A stretch of 64,000 bases of DNA from Cellulomonas sp. PhB143 (GTDB taxonomy: Bacteria; Actinomycetota; Actinomycetes; Actinomycetales; Cellulomonadaceae): contig NZ_RKIJ01000009.1 of the NCBI RefSeq assembly GCF_003752595.1, positions 530,015-594,014 of the forward strand, written 5' to 3'. This document shows positions 7,647 through 15,051 of this stretch, in pieces (positions within the stretch are counted from its first letter, which is position 1; each line of letters starts with the position of its first letter). The notes under the pieces are model-generated. The model was not told the origin of the DNA, ran no database searches, and saw only the letters and a program-made list of their open reading frames with translations. Position numbers and translations under genes: made by a program.

Positions 7647-8801
7647 CTAGATCATGCTCCGGGGCGCGCCGTCGCCGCGGGGCGTGACGCCGCGCGCGAC
7701 GGGGGCCCGCGGCGCCGGGCGGTCGGCCGAGACGCCGTCGCCGGGCACGACGACCTCCTGCGTGGCGCTGACGTCACCGCCCTCGCAGTCGACGAGCAGC
7801 TCGACGTCCGACGGCGCGGAGCGCTTGAGCACGGCGAGCGCGACCGGGCCGAGCTCACGGTGGCGGGCCACGCTGGTCACGGCCCCGAGCACGCGGCCGC
7901 CGGCCTCGGCGCGGACCTCCGCGCCCGGCACCGGCAGCAGGTGCCCCGACCCGTCGAGGTGCAGCATCACCAGGCGCCGCGGCGGACGGCCCAGGTTGTG
8001 CACGCGCGCGACGGACTCCTGGCCCCGGTAGCAGCCCTTGTGCAGGTGCACGGCGGTGCGCAGCCAGTCGAGCTCGTGCGGGATCGTGCGGTGGTCGGCG
8101 TCCGCGGCGAGCCGCGGGCGCCAGGCGGCGACGCGCTCGGCCTCGGTGGCCCAGGTTCCCGCGAGGCGCCAGCCGGCGGCCTCGCGCGCCTCGACCTCGG
8201 CGACGAGGTCGGCGCGCGGCACGAGCACGAGGCGCCAGGCGCGCTCGGCACCGGGGTGCTCGTCGCTCGGCGGCCCGTACCGCGTGCCGCCCTCGGTGAC
8301 GCCCGGCCACGGGTCGGCCCACGTCACGGGCTCGCCCTCGGCGCCCTCGGCGCGCAGCGGCTCGCCGAGCGCGGCGACGTCGTCCGAGACGTCCGTGACC
8401 TCGACCCGCATCATGAACCGCATGCGGTCCAGCCACGTCGCGAGGCCGGCCGCGGCGGGCCCCTCGGTGACGAGCCAGACCGCCTCGCCGTCGTCCACCA
8501 CGCCCGCCGCGTGCTCGACGTGACCCTGCGGGCTCAGCACGAGCAGCTCGGTGGAGACGCGGGGCGCGAGGTCGAGCAGGTGCTGGGAGGTGATGGAGTG
8601 CAGCCACGTCAGGCGGTCCGGCCCGGCGACGCGCACCACCCCGAGGTGCGACTGGTCGACGACGGCGCCGCCCGAGGCGAGCGCGCGCTGCTCCCCCGCC
8701 GGATCGCCGTAGTGCCAGGCGACCCCCGCGTCGGCGCCTGAGGCCTCGACCGCGCCGTGCCGCTCGAGCAGGGGGCTGCGGCGTGCCGCCGTCGCGGTCA
8801 C
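7647..8801 (-). CDS. ygfZ: YgfZ/GcvT-like folate-binding protein
   Basis: 384 aa. The GcvT-like fold is seen from residue about 30 (VVDQSHLGVVRVAGPDRLTWLH), and the hallmark KGCYRGQES lies at about residue 245. That motif (K-G-C-Y-x-G-Q-E) defines the YgfZ/IBA57 group, which helps assemble or repair iron-sulfur clusters using a tetrahydrofolate cofactor. GTG 8801 overlaps the stop of the nitrobindin-like gene by 4 nt (GTGA), so the two are translationally coupled. The last 45 residues are Pro/Arg-rich and lie beyond the usual family end. Confidence 0.9.
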   Translation of the reverse strand: MTATAARRSPLLERHGAVEASGADAGVAWHYGDPAGEQRALASGGAVVDQSHLGVVRVAGPDRLTWLHSITSQHLLDLAPRVSTELLVLSPQGHVEHAAGVVDDGEAVWLVTEGPAAAGLATWLDRMRFMMRVEVTDVSDDVAALGEPLRAEGAEGEPVTWADPWPGVTEGGTRYGPPSDEHPGAERAWRLVLVPRADLVAEVEAREAAGWRLAGTWATEAERVAAWRPRLAADADHRTIPHELDWLRTAVHLHKGCYRGQESVARVHNLGRPPRRLVMLHLDGSGHLLPVPGAEVRAEAGGRVLGAVTSVARHRELGPVALAVLKRSAPSDVELLVDCEGGDVSATQEVVVPGDGVSADRPAPRAPVARGVTPRGDGAPRSMI

Positions 8802-9373
8802 CGGCGCACCAGCCGGGCCGACGCGTAGGACTGCAGGGGGTGGCCGAACGCGGCGAGCTCCTCGACCCACAGGAGGTCGCCCTCGACGAGCCCGTACATG
8901 CGGTGCGACGCCCCGACCTCGGCCGCCGTCGCGGTCCGCGCCACGAGGTCGCTCGCCAGGTCGATCCGCCCGCGACCGACGGCGCCGACGTACACGCTCA
9001 CGCGACCCGCGGCGTCGGCCATGACGACCTCGAGCGGGAAACGGTCCTCCTCCAGGCCCTCGGGACGCTCGCTGGCCACCCGCCAGTAGCCGGACTCGGC
9101 GGACCAGACGGTGCCGGGCAGCTCGGCGTCGCCGTCCAGCGTGCCCGCGGGCAGCGCGCTGCCGCCCGGCACGGGGACGGGGGCGTCGAGGATGCGCAGC
9201 GTGGAGGCGTAGCGCAGGTACGGGCCGCCGTCGTGGTCGACGACGACCTCGGTGACGAACGGCGCCTCGTCGACGCCGGGGTAGGACACGACGCCCTCGC
9301 CGCGCCACGTGCCGACGAGCCAGGCCAGGGGATAGACGTCCGGGGAGAGGTCGTCAGGGATCGCGAAGGTCAT
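8798..9373 (-). CDS. Nitrobindin-like heme-binding beta-barrel protein (FABP/THAP4-like)
   Basis: 191 aa. The protein has the nitrobindin signature G21-T-W-R-G-E-G27, preceded by PLAWLV. It then runs through beta-strand-rich sequence with Y-x-G-x-V repeats (YGLVEGDLLWVEEL) to the C-terminus. Nitrobindins bind ferric heme and react with NO or peroxynitrite. ATG 9373 was preferred to the long upstream extension because homology begins there. It is preceded by a 37-aa membrane-protein gene and followed by ygfZ, so the operon may link heme/NO chemistry with iron-sulfur maintenance; that link is inference. Confidence 0.87.
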   Translation of the reverse strand: MTFAIPDDLSPDVYPLAWLVGTWRGEGVVSYPGVDEAPFVTEVVVDHDGGPYLRYASTLRILDAPVPVPGGSALPAGTLDGDAELPGTVWSAESGYWRVASERPEGLEEDRFPLEVVMADAAGRVSVYVGAVGRGRIDLASDLVARTATAAEVGASHRMYGLVEGDLLWVEELAAFGHPLQSYASARLVRR

Positions 9374-9381
9374 GCTCGCGC

Positions 9382-9495
9382 TCAGCGCTGGCCCTTGAAG
9401 AGCTTGTAGACGACGAATCCGGCGAACCAGACGATGGTCACCGTCGCGACGAGCAGCAGGCCGATGTAGAAGATCTCGAGGGCGTGGTTCGACAT
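9382..9495 (-). CDS. 37-residue single-pass membrane protein
   Basis: A small gene not reached by usual length cut-offs. It starts MSNHALEIFYIG, has a hydrophobic stretch LLLVATVTIVWFAGFVVY at about residues 13-30 and ends KLFKGQR, so the basic end should be cytoplasmic. The stop lies 8 nt before the nitrobindin-like ATG, a good operon spacing. GTAGGAT sits about 9 nt upstream. Nothing in it identifies a function; similar very short proteins upstream of FABP-like genes could be assembly or anchoring subunits. Confidence 0.65.
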   Translation of the reverse strand: MSNHALEIFYIGLLLVATVTIVWFAGFVVYKLFKGQR

Positions 9496-9523
9496 GCCGC
9501 GATCCTACCGCCCGGGGTTCTCG

Positions 9524-9529
9524 TAGTCT
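9524..9529 (+). promoter_or_regulatory. -10 box TAGTCT of the DsrE gene
   Basis: TAGTCT, 7 nt before ATG 9537. It is divergent from the small membrane-protein gene, with 41 bp between the two starts. Confidence 0.5.
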
Positions 9530-9536
9530 TCGCCCC

Positions 9537-9950
9537 ATGACCGCGCACCCGCCCGCCCCGCTGCCCGACGACGTCCCCGCACCCCCCGGCGCGCGGTCGC
9601 TGGTGATCAAGGCGACCTCCGGGCTGGAGCGGCCGGAGGCGGTCAACCAGGCCTTCACGGTGGCGGCCGCGGCCGTCGCGGCGGGCGCGCCGGTCAGCCT
9701 GTGGCTCACGGGCGAGTCGGCGTGGTTCGGCCTGCCGGGCCGCGCGGCGGAGCTCGAGCTCGAGCACGCGGCGCCGCTGGGTGACCTGCTGGAGGCGGTG
9801 CTCGCCGCCGGGACCGTGACCGTGTGCACGCAGTGCGCGGCGCGCCGCGACATCACCGAGCCCGACCTGCTGCCGGGCGTGCGCATCGCCGGCGCGTCCG
9901 TCTTCGTGGAGGAGGCGCTGCGCCCGGGGGCGCAGGCCCTCGTGTACTAG
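9537..9950 (+). CDS. DsrE family protein
   Basis: 137 aa. The layout matches the DsrE/DsrF fold: RSLVIKATSGLERPEAVNQAFTVAAAAVAAG (first strand and helix), VSLWLTGESAW (second strand), then GTVTVCTQCAARRDI with the Cys that occupies the sulfur-relay position in DsrE-like proteins, and a final GASVFVEEAL. The N-terminal 20 residues are Pro-rich. Family members move persulfide sulfur or act as small regulators; no sulfur-oxidation genes are nearby. The stop codon overlaps the stop of the convergent membrane-protein gene (sequence CTAG). Confidence 0.8.
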   Translation: MTAHPPAPLPDDVPAPPGARSLVIKATSGLERPEAVNQAFTVAAAAVAAGAPVSLWLTGESAWFGLPGRAAELELEHAAPLGDLLEAVLAAGTVTVCTQCAARRDITEPDLLPGVRIAGASVFVEEALRPGAQALVY

Positions 9951-10687
9951 GCCGCGCCGAGCACCCGCCCGACGACGTAGACGAGCGACCCGCCGAGGGA
10001 CACCGGCAGCACGATCGCGGCGAGGGCAGCCGTGCGGCTCGTGCTCGCCACCTCGAGCCGGCCGAAGAGGGCGTGCGACGCCGCGACGAGGAGCCCGGCG
10101 ACGAGGCCGGTCCCCAGCCCGCGCACGAGACCGACCTCCGCGAGCAGGGCGCCCGTGACCCCGGACGCGACCACGCCGACCAGGACGGTGAGCCCCTCGC
10201 CCCACCACGCGTGGAAGTCCACGGCCGAGAACGCGGCGGCCACGGCGAGGCCCGCGGCGCACGCGACGACGACGCCGACCCCCGCCTCGCCCGGGCCGGT
10301 CGCGAGCCAGCCCGCGCTCGCCACCGCGACGACGGCGCCCGCCACGCTGCCGGTCACCGAGTCCACGAGCCGCACCCGCCCGTCGCGACGCGCCATCTCC
10401 GCGGCGAACGCGACGACGACCGCGAACGCCAGCACCAGGGGCAGGTTGGCCAGCGCCTGGTCGCCGTCGGTGAGGTGGACCGTGCCGACGGCCGCGACGC
10501 CCGCGAGGGCGATGACGACCCGCGTCACGAGCGGTGCGGGCAGGTCGAGGAGCGAGGGCCACCCGGCGGCCAGGAGTCCGGCCAGGGCGAGCAGCACGAG
10601 ACCGAGCGGAACCTCGCCGAGGAAGGCGGCGGCCGCGAGCGCGGCGGCGGCGACGGCCGTCGCGACGGCGCGCGTGGACGCGGTCAC
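9947..10687 (-). CDS. Polytopic membrane protein of unknown function
   Basis: 246 aa, almost entirely Ala/Val/Leu/Gly. About seven hydrophobic helices can be drawn (for example residues 5-25, 28-45, 55-70, 80-100, 110-135, 150-170, 210-240). Short charged loops such as [10 protein letters not shown] and the aromatic patch [10 protein letters not shown] lie between them. I do not recognise the family; it resembles the many actinobacterial integral membrane proteins annotated only as hypothetical. It is divergent from glnR. Confidence 0.7.
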   Translation of the reverse strand: MTASTRAVATAVAAAALAAAAFLGEVPLGLVLLALAGLLAAGWPSLLDLPAPLVTRVVIALAGVAAVGTVHLTDGDQALANLPLVLAFAVVVAFAAEMARRDGRVRLVDSVTGSVAGAVVAVASAGWLATGPGEAGVGVVVACAAGLAVAAAFSAVDFHAWWGEGLTVLVGVVASGVTGALLAEVGLVRGLGTGLVAGLLVAASHALFGRLEVASTSRTAALAAIVLPVSLGGSLVYVVGRVLGAA

Positions 10688-10856
10688 GACCGTGCTCCTG
10701 CGGCGGGGCGGCGTCGTTCACGGTCGGGGCTCGGCACGGGGGAAGTCTGTCAGACTCGCCCCGGCGCGCCGAACGGTGCCGATCCTGGCAGGGCGGCGCG
10801 TCGTGCCGACGTGCGTGCCGAGACGCGCGCACGGCGTCGTCGCACCACGCGATACC

Positions 10857-10903
10857 GTTACCCACCATCACGAAGCGTCACCAGAACCGTCACCGGGTGT
10901 GAC
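10857..10903. promoter_or_regulatory. GTTAC/GTCAC repeats upstream of glnR
   Basis: Within 47 bp are GTTAC (10857), GTCAC (10877), GTCAC (10889) and GTGAC (10899). The last two form a 6-bp inverted repeat, CGTCAC/GTGACG. GlnR recognises loosely conserved gTnAC-type half sites, so autoregulation is possible, but the match is partial. Confidence 0.35.
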
Positions 10904-10958
10904 GAACCGTCGCCCCCGCGCGGCGTCCACCGAGACGTGGTCCGAAGGAGGTACTCCG

Positions 10959-11702
10959 GTGGCCGATCTGCTGATCCTGACCCCGTCGACCGGCGGGTCG
11001 TCCGAGGTGCTGCCCGCCCTGGGGCTGCTCTCGCACCGGGTCCGGGTGCTGCCCATGGAGCCGTCGGCGCTCGTCGACGCGCCGGAGTCCGACGTCGTCC
11101 TGCTCGACGCCCGGCGCGACCTCGTGGCCGCGCGGACCACGTGCCGCATGCTCGTGGCGACCGGGATCGCGGTGCCGATGGTCCTGGTGCTCACCGAGGG
11201 CGGCCTGACCGTCGTCACCGCCGAGTGGGGCGCGGACGAGCTGCTGCTCGAGTCGGCAGGCCCCGCGGAGGTGGAGGCGCGGCTGCGCCTGGTGCTGGAG
11301 CGCAGCGCCTCCGGCCCGGACAACGGCGACCCGCAGGAGATCTCCGCCGGCGAGCTGGCGATCGACGTCAGCGGCTACACGGCCCGGCTCAAGGGCCGGC
11401 CCATCGATCTGACGTACAAGGAGTTCGAGCTCCTCAAGTACATCGTCCAGCACCCGGGCCGCGTGTTCACCCGCGCCCAGCTGCTGCAGGAGGTCTGGGG
11501 CTACGACTACTACGGGGGCACCCGGACCGTGGACGTGCACGTGCGGCGCCTGCGCGCGAAGCTCGGCCCCGAGCACGAGCAGCTCATCGGCACGGTCCGC
11601 AACGTCGGCTACCGGTTCGACCCCCCGAAGGAACGGCGCCCCGCGCCCGAGCCCGGCACGGAGGGCTCCACGGACACGCAGACCGCCGGGAACCGCGCGT
11701 GA
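10959..11702 (+). CDS. glnR: Orphan OmpR-type response regulator GlnR (nitrogen regulation)
   Basis: 247 aa. Residues 1-110 form a receiver-like domain with [16 protein letters not shown] and [12 protein letters not shown], close to Streptomyces GlnR. Residues about 125-225 form the winged-helix DNA-binding domain with [18 protein letters not shown] and [12 protein letters not shown]. In GlnR orthologues the receiver is not a classical phospho-acceptor and there is no partner kinase; none is encoded here either. GlnR controls ammonium, nitrate and carbon-uptake genes in actinomycetes. GTG 10959 is preceded by a strong GAAGGAGG. The final 25 residues are a hydrophilic tail. Confidence 0.9.
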   Translation: MADLLILTPSTGGSSEVLPALGLLSHRVRVLPMEPSALVDAPESDVVLLDARRDLVAARTTCRMLVATGIAVPMVLVLTEGGLTVVTAEWGADELLLESAGPAEVEARLRLVLERSASGPDNGDPQEISAGELAIDVSGYTARLKGRPIDLTYKEFELLKYIVQHPGRVFTRAQLLQEVWGYDYYGGTRTVDVHVRRLRAKLGPEHEQLIGTVRNVGYRFDPPKERRPAPEPGTEGSTDTQTAGNRA

Positions 11703-12622
11703 CGTCCGACTACACGACCGCCCTGCAGGAGGGCCCCTGGCGGCACGAGTTCGTGCCCGCGAACGGGTGCCGGTTCCACGTCGCCGTCGCCGAGCCCGCG
11801 GGCGGCGCGGCGCGCGGGACGCCGCTGGTGGTCCTCGTGCACACGTTCCCCCAGTTCTGGTGGGCGTGGCGCGCCCAGCTCGCCGCGCTCGCCGACGCCG
11901 GCTACCGCGTCGCCGCGATCGACCTGCGCGGCACCGGCGGCTCCGACAAGCCGCCGCTGGGCTACGACATCCCGACGCGCACGCGCGACGTCGCCGGCGT
12001 CGTCCGCTCGCTCGGCGCGGACCGGGCCTACGTCGTCGGGCACGGGACCGGGGCCGCGATCGCCTGGGCGACGGCCGCGCTGCAGCGCGACGTCGTCGCC
12101 GGGGTCGTCGCGCTCTCGGCGCCGCACCCCGCGCGGCGTGAGCTCCCGGTGCGCCGGGCGCTCACCCCCGCCGCCCGCCGGCACGTCGCGTTCGCGCAGC
12201 TGCCGACCCTCCCCGAGCGGGCCCTGACGACCGGGAACCTCGTCGCGGAGCTGCTCACCGAGGGGTCCGTGGCGCCCGTCGCGCCGGAGGTCGTGGACAC
12301 CTACCGCACCGTGCTCCAGATCCCGTTCGCCGCGCACAGCGCGATGGAGGCGCTGCGCTGGAGCGTGCGCTCGCGGGCGCGGCCGTCGGGCGCCCGGTAC
12401 CTCGCCGCGGTCCGCCGGCCGCTCGACGTGCCCGCGCTGCAGATCCACGGGACCGAGGACCCGTGGGTGCGCCCGGCCGGCATCGGGGCCGACGGCGCGG
12501 CCCTCGCCCGTTCCTTCCGGCTGCAGCTGGTGCCCGGCGCCGGCCACTTCCTGCCCGAGGAGGCGCCCGAGCGCGTCTCCGCGCTCCTGGTCGACTGGCT
12601 CAGCGCGGCCCGGAGGTCTTGA
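11699..12622 (+). CDS. Alpha/beta-hydrolase fold protein, EphE-like, nucleophile replaced
   Basis: 307 aa, overlapping glnR by 4 nt (GTGA). The fold is clear: [15 protein letters not shown], then the nucleophile-elbow region [17 protein letters not shown], the acid segment IHGTEDPWV and the final GAGHFLPEE with the catalytic His. Epoxide hydrolases have Asp and esterases have Ser at the elbow, but here residue 116 is Gly (G-H-G-T-G). The oxyanion segment reads HTFPQFWW where HGFP is usual. It occupies the place of ephE beside nth and crp in mycobacteria. Classical hydrolase chemistry is therefore doubtful; a binding or non-canonical role is possible. Confidence 0.8.
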   Translation: MTSDYTTALQEGPWRHEFVPANGCRFHVAVAEPAGGAARGTPLVVLVHTFPQFWWAWRAQLAALADAGYRVAAIDLRGTGGSDKPPLGYDIPTRTRDVAGVVRSLGADRAYVVGHGTGAAIAWATAALQRDVVAGVVALSAPHPARRELPVRRALTPAARRHVAFAQLPTLPERALTTGNLVAELLTEGSVAPVAPEVVDTYRTVLQIPFAAHSAMEALRWSVRSRARPSGARYLAAVRRPLDVPALQIHGTEDPWVRPAGIGADGAALARSFRLQLVPGAGHFLPEEAPERVSALLVDWLSAARRS

Positions 12623-13313
12623 CCAGCTTCTCGGCGCGGACCGGGTCCTGCTCGCCGATCCCCGCCGAGTCGCAGAGCCCCGCGACGGGGCACGCCCCGC
12701 ACGCGGGCCGCCGCGAGTGGCAGATGCGCCGGCCGTGGAAGATCAGCCGGTGCGAGAGCGGCGTCCACTCCTTCTTCTCGATCAGCGCGCCGACCGCGTG
12801 CTCGACCTTGACCGGGTCCTCCTCCGCGGTCCAGCCGAGCCGCCGCACGACGCGCCCGAAGTGCGTGTCGACCGTCAGCCCCGGCAGCCCGAACGCGTCG
12901 CCGAGCACCACGTTGGCCGTCTTGCGCCCCACTCCCGGCAGGGCCACGAGCTCCGGCATGCTCGCCGGCACCTCGCCGTCGTCGCGCTCGACGAGCGCCT
13001 GCGCCAACCCGGTGACCGAGCGCGCCTTGGCGCGGAAGAAGCCGGTCGGGCGCAGGATCTCCTCCAGCTCCGCGCGGTCGGCGCCGGCGAGCGCGGCCGC
13101 GTCGGGGTAGCGGGCGAAGAGGGCGGGCGTGGTCGCGTTCACGCGCACGTCCGTCGTCTGCGCGGACAGGACCGTGGCGACCAGCAGCTCGAGCGGCGTG
13201 CGGAAGTCGAGCTCGCACCGGGCGTCCGGGTGGGCGAGCGCCAGCTCCCGGTTCGTCCGGCGGGCGCGGCGCACCAGGGCGAGCGGGGGCCGTTCCGGAG
13301 GCGGCGACGTCAT
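12600..13313 (-). CDS. nth: Endonuclease III (DNA glycosylase/AP lyase)
   Basis: 237 aa. It removes oxidised pyrimidines from DNA and cleaves the abasic site. Visible landmarks are [13 protein letters not shown], the helix-hairpin-helix [14 protein letters not shown] with the catalytic Lys, [13 protein letters not shown] with the catalytic Asp, and the C-terminal 4Fe-4S site C-x6-C-x2-C-x5-C ([17 protein letters not shown]). ATG 13313 has a TACGCT -10 box 6 nt upstream; the in-frame extension to 13553 is not Nth-like. Its 3' end overlaps the convergent hydrolase gene by 23 nt. Confidence 0.95.
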   Translation of the reverse strand: MTSPPPERPPLALVRRARRTNRELALAHPDARCELDFRTPLELLVATVLSAQTTDVRVNATTPALFARYPDAAALAGADRAELEEILRPTGFFRAKARSVTGLAQALVERDDGEVPASMPELVALPGVGRKTANVVLGDAFGLPGLTVDTHFGRVVRRLGWTAEEDPVKVEHAVGALIEKKEWTPLSHRLIFHGRRICHSRRPACGACPVAGLCDSAGIGEQDPVRAEKLVKTSGPR

Positions 13314-13319
13314 CGGCCC

Positions 13320-13325
13320 AGCGTA
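13320..13325 (-). promoter_or_regulatory. -10 box TACGCT of nth
   Basis: Minus-strand TACGCT, 6 nt before ATG 13313; it fixes the nth start. Confidence 0.55.
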
Positions 13326-13491
13326 ACGACGACGGCCCGCTCGCGGACGGGCGGCGGCCCGACGGAACGGAGCCCGAAGTTGCGGCCATGGTGCAGACTG
13401 GACCCTGGATTCCGCACGGGGTCCCCGGTCTTCGCGCGCCCCGGACGGCGGCGCCGCGTCGACGGTCGGACGACGACGAAGGACAGCTCGC

Positions 13492-14169
13492 GTGGACGAC
13501 GACGTAGTGCTCTCGGCTCCGCTCTTCGCGACGATGGAGCGCGAGGAGACCAAGCGCCTCTTCGACTCGATGTCGCGGATCGAACTGGCGCGCGGAGAGG
13601 TGCTCTTCCGCGAGGGGGAGCCCGGCGACCGGCTCTACGTGATCGCCCAGGGCAAGATCAAGCTCGGCCGTCGCTCCAACGACGGGCGGGAGAACCTGCT
13701 CTCGATCCTCGGTCCGAGCGAGATGTTCGGCGAGCTGTCCCTGTTCGACCCGGGCCCCCGCACCGCCACGGCGAGCGCGGTCTCCGAGGCGCTCGTCTAC
13801 GAGCTCGGCCACGCCCAGCTCGTGTCGTGGATCGAGATCCACCCCGGCGTCGCGACCCACCTGCTGCACGCGCTGGCCCGCCGGCTCCGCCGTACGAACG
13901 AGACGCTCGCCGACCTCGTGTTCTCCGACGTCCCCGGCCGCGTGGCCAAGGCCCTGCTCGACCTCTCGAACCGCTTCGGCGAGTCGACCGACGAGGGGCT
14001 GCGCGTCGCGCACGACCTCACGCAGGAGGAGCTCGCCCAGCTCGTGGGCGCGTCCCGCGAGACGGTCAACAAGGCGCTCGCCGACTTCGCCGCGCGCGGC
14101 TGGGTCCGGCGCGAGGGCCGCGCGATCGTGCTGCTCGACCTGGACCGCCTGGAGCGCCGCGCCCGCTGA
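13492..14169 (+). CDS. crp: Crp/Fnr family transcription regulator (Crp/GlxR orthologue)
   Basis: 225 aa. Residues about 25-120 form the cyclic-nucleotide fold, with [22 protein letters not shown] and the phosphate-binding cassette [18 protein letters not shown], in which Glu and Arg contact cAMP in the family. Residues about 145-215 carry the helix-turn-helix, with [21 protein letters not shown] as recognition region. This is the layout of the Crp of M. tuberculosis (Rv3676) and GlxR of corynebacteria, global carbon and respiration regulators. GTG 13492 is the start. The divergent neighbour is nth, as in mycobacteria. Confidence 0.93.
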   Translation: MDDDVVLSAPLFATMEREETKRLFDSMSRIELARGEVLFREGEPGDRLYVIAQGKIKLGRRSNDGRENLLSILGPSEMFGELSLFDPGPRTATASAVSEALVYELGHAQLVSWIEIHPGVATHLLHALARRLRRTNETLADLVFSDVPGRVAKALLDLSNRFGESTDEGLRVAHDLTQEELAQLVGASRETVNKALADFAARGWVRREGRAIVLLDLDRLERRAR

Positions 14170-14195
14170 CGCGCTTGCCCCGCTGACGTGCTCTG

Positions 14196-14255
14196 CCGAG
14201 AAGCCACTCTCCGCCCCTGAGATCAACGATCTCGGGGCGGAAAGTGGCTTCTCGG
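14196..14255. terminator. Long imperfect palindrome between crp and ridA
   Basis: Left arm 14196-14224 and right arm 14228-14255 match over 28 bp with one mismatch and one bulged T, around an AAC loop. It lies between two convergent genes and can end both transcripts. Confidence 0.8.
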
Positions 14256-14273
14256 CGCTGGGGGCGGGTGCCC

Positions 14274-14774
14274 TCAGTCGGTCAGCTCGACGACGATCTC
14301 GACCTCGACGGGCGCGTCCATCGGCAGCGCCGCGACGCCGACCGCCGAGCGGGCATGCACGCCCGCGGCCCCGAAGATCTCGCCGAGCACGGTGCTCGCG
14401 CCGTTGACCACGGCCGGGTGCCCGGTGAACGACGGGTCGCTGGCGACGAAGCCCACGACCTTGACCACCCGCGCGACCCGGTCGAGGCTGCCGACGACGT
14501 CCTGCACGGCGGCCAGCGCGTTGAGCGCGCACGTGCGCGCCTGACGCGCCGCCTCCTCCGGCTCGACGAGCCCCTCCCCGGCCCCGACCTTGCCCGTCAC
14601 CGGCAGCGCCCCGTCGACGAACGGCAGCTGGCCCGAGGTGTAGACGTAGCGGCCGCTGACGACGGCCGGGACGTAGGCGGCCAGCGGCGCAGCGACCTGC
14701 GGCAGCTCGATGCCCAGCTCCGCGAGCCGCTCGGCGACGGCGCCTGACCTGCCCGACCTGCCCGGTGCGGCCAC
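14274..14774 (-). CDS. RidA family protein (Rid/YjgF/UK114)
   Basis: 166 aa, about 40 longer than E. coli RidA because of an N-terminal segment with VAERLAELGIELPQ. That segment is typical of the actinobacterial subgroup beside crp (Rv3678c type). The core has YVYTSGQLPFVDGALP, ALNALAAVQDVVGSLDRVARVVKVVGFVAS and HARSAVGVAALPMDAPVEVEIVVEL; the Arg in the HARS segment is at the imine-binding position. RidA hydrolyses reactive enamine/imine products, but this subgroup has not been proved to do so. GTG 14774 overlaps the DUF4177 stop by one base (TAGTG). Confidence 0.87.
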   Translation of the reverse strand: MAAPGRSGRSGAVAERLAELGIELPQVAAPLAAYVPAVVSGRYVYTSGQLPFVDGALPVTGKVGAGEGLVEPEEAARQARTCALNALAAVQDVVGSLDRVARVVKVVGFVASDPSFTGHPAVVNGASTVLGEIFGAAGVHARSAVGVAALPMDAPVEVEIVVELTD

Positions 14775-14938
14775 TACGCGTCCCCGGACGGGCGCTTGAG
14801 GTAGGCCACGAGCCCGGCGCCGTCCGGCCCGGGGACGACCTGGACGAGCTCCCAGCCGTCGGAGCCCCACTGGTCGAGCACCGCCTTGGTGTTGTGGATG
14901 ATCAGGGGGATGGTCGCGTACTCCCAGGTGGTTGCCAT
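14774..14938 (-). CDS. DUF4177 domain-containing small protein
   Basis: 54 aa, missed by length filters. It begins MATTWEYATIPLIIHNTKAV and continues DQWGSDGWELVQV then GLVAYLKRP. The phrase 'WEY..(V/I)P...W...GWEL' is the DUF4177 signature, and the equivalent gene in M. tuberculosis (Rv3678A) lies in the same place before ridA. Function unknown. A TAGGCT box ends 6 nt before ATG 14938, so this gene leads the ridA operon. Confidence 0.88.
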   Translation of the reverse strand: MATTWEYATIPLIIHNTKAVLDQWGSDGWELVQVVPGPDGAGLVAYLKRPSGDA

Positions 14939-14944
14939 GGGGTG

Positions 14945-14950
14945 AGCCTA
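14945..14950 (-). promoter_or_regulatory. -10 box TAGGCT for DUF4177-ridA
   Basis: Minus-strand TAGGCT, 6 nt before ATG 14938. It faces the divergent PBP promoter about 90 bp away. Confidence 0.55.
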
Positions 14951-15038
14951 GCCAGGGGCGCACCCGGTCCGCAGGACTCACACATCATGTCCACACCGGA
15001 ACGCGTCACAGTCCCCGTATCCTCCGTGGACCCTCCCG

Positions 15039-15044
15039 TACGCT
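15039..15044 (+). promoter_or_regulatory. -10 box TACGCT of the class A PBP gene
   Basis: TACGCT, 7 nt before ATG 15052. This rules out the 40-residue upstream extension. Confidence 0.55.
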
Positions 15045-15051
15045 GGTCGGC

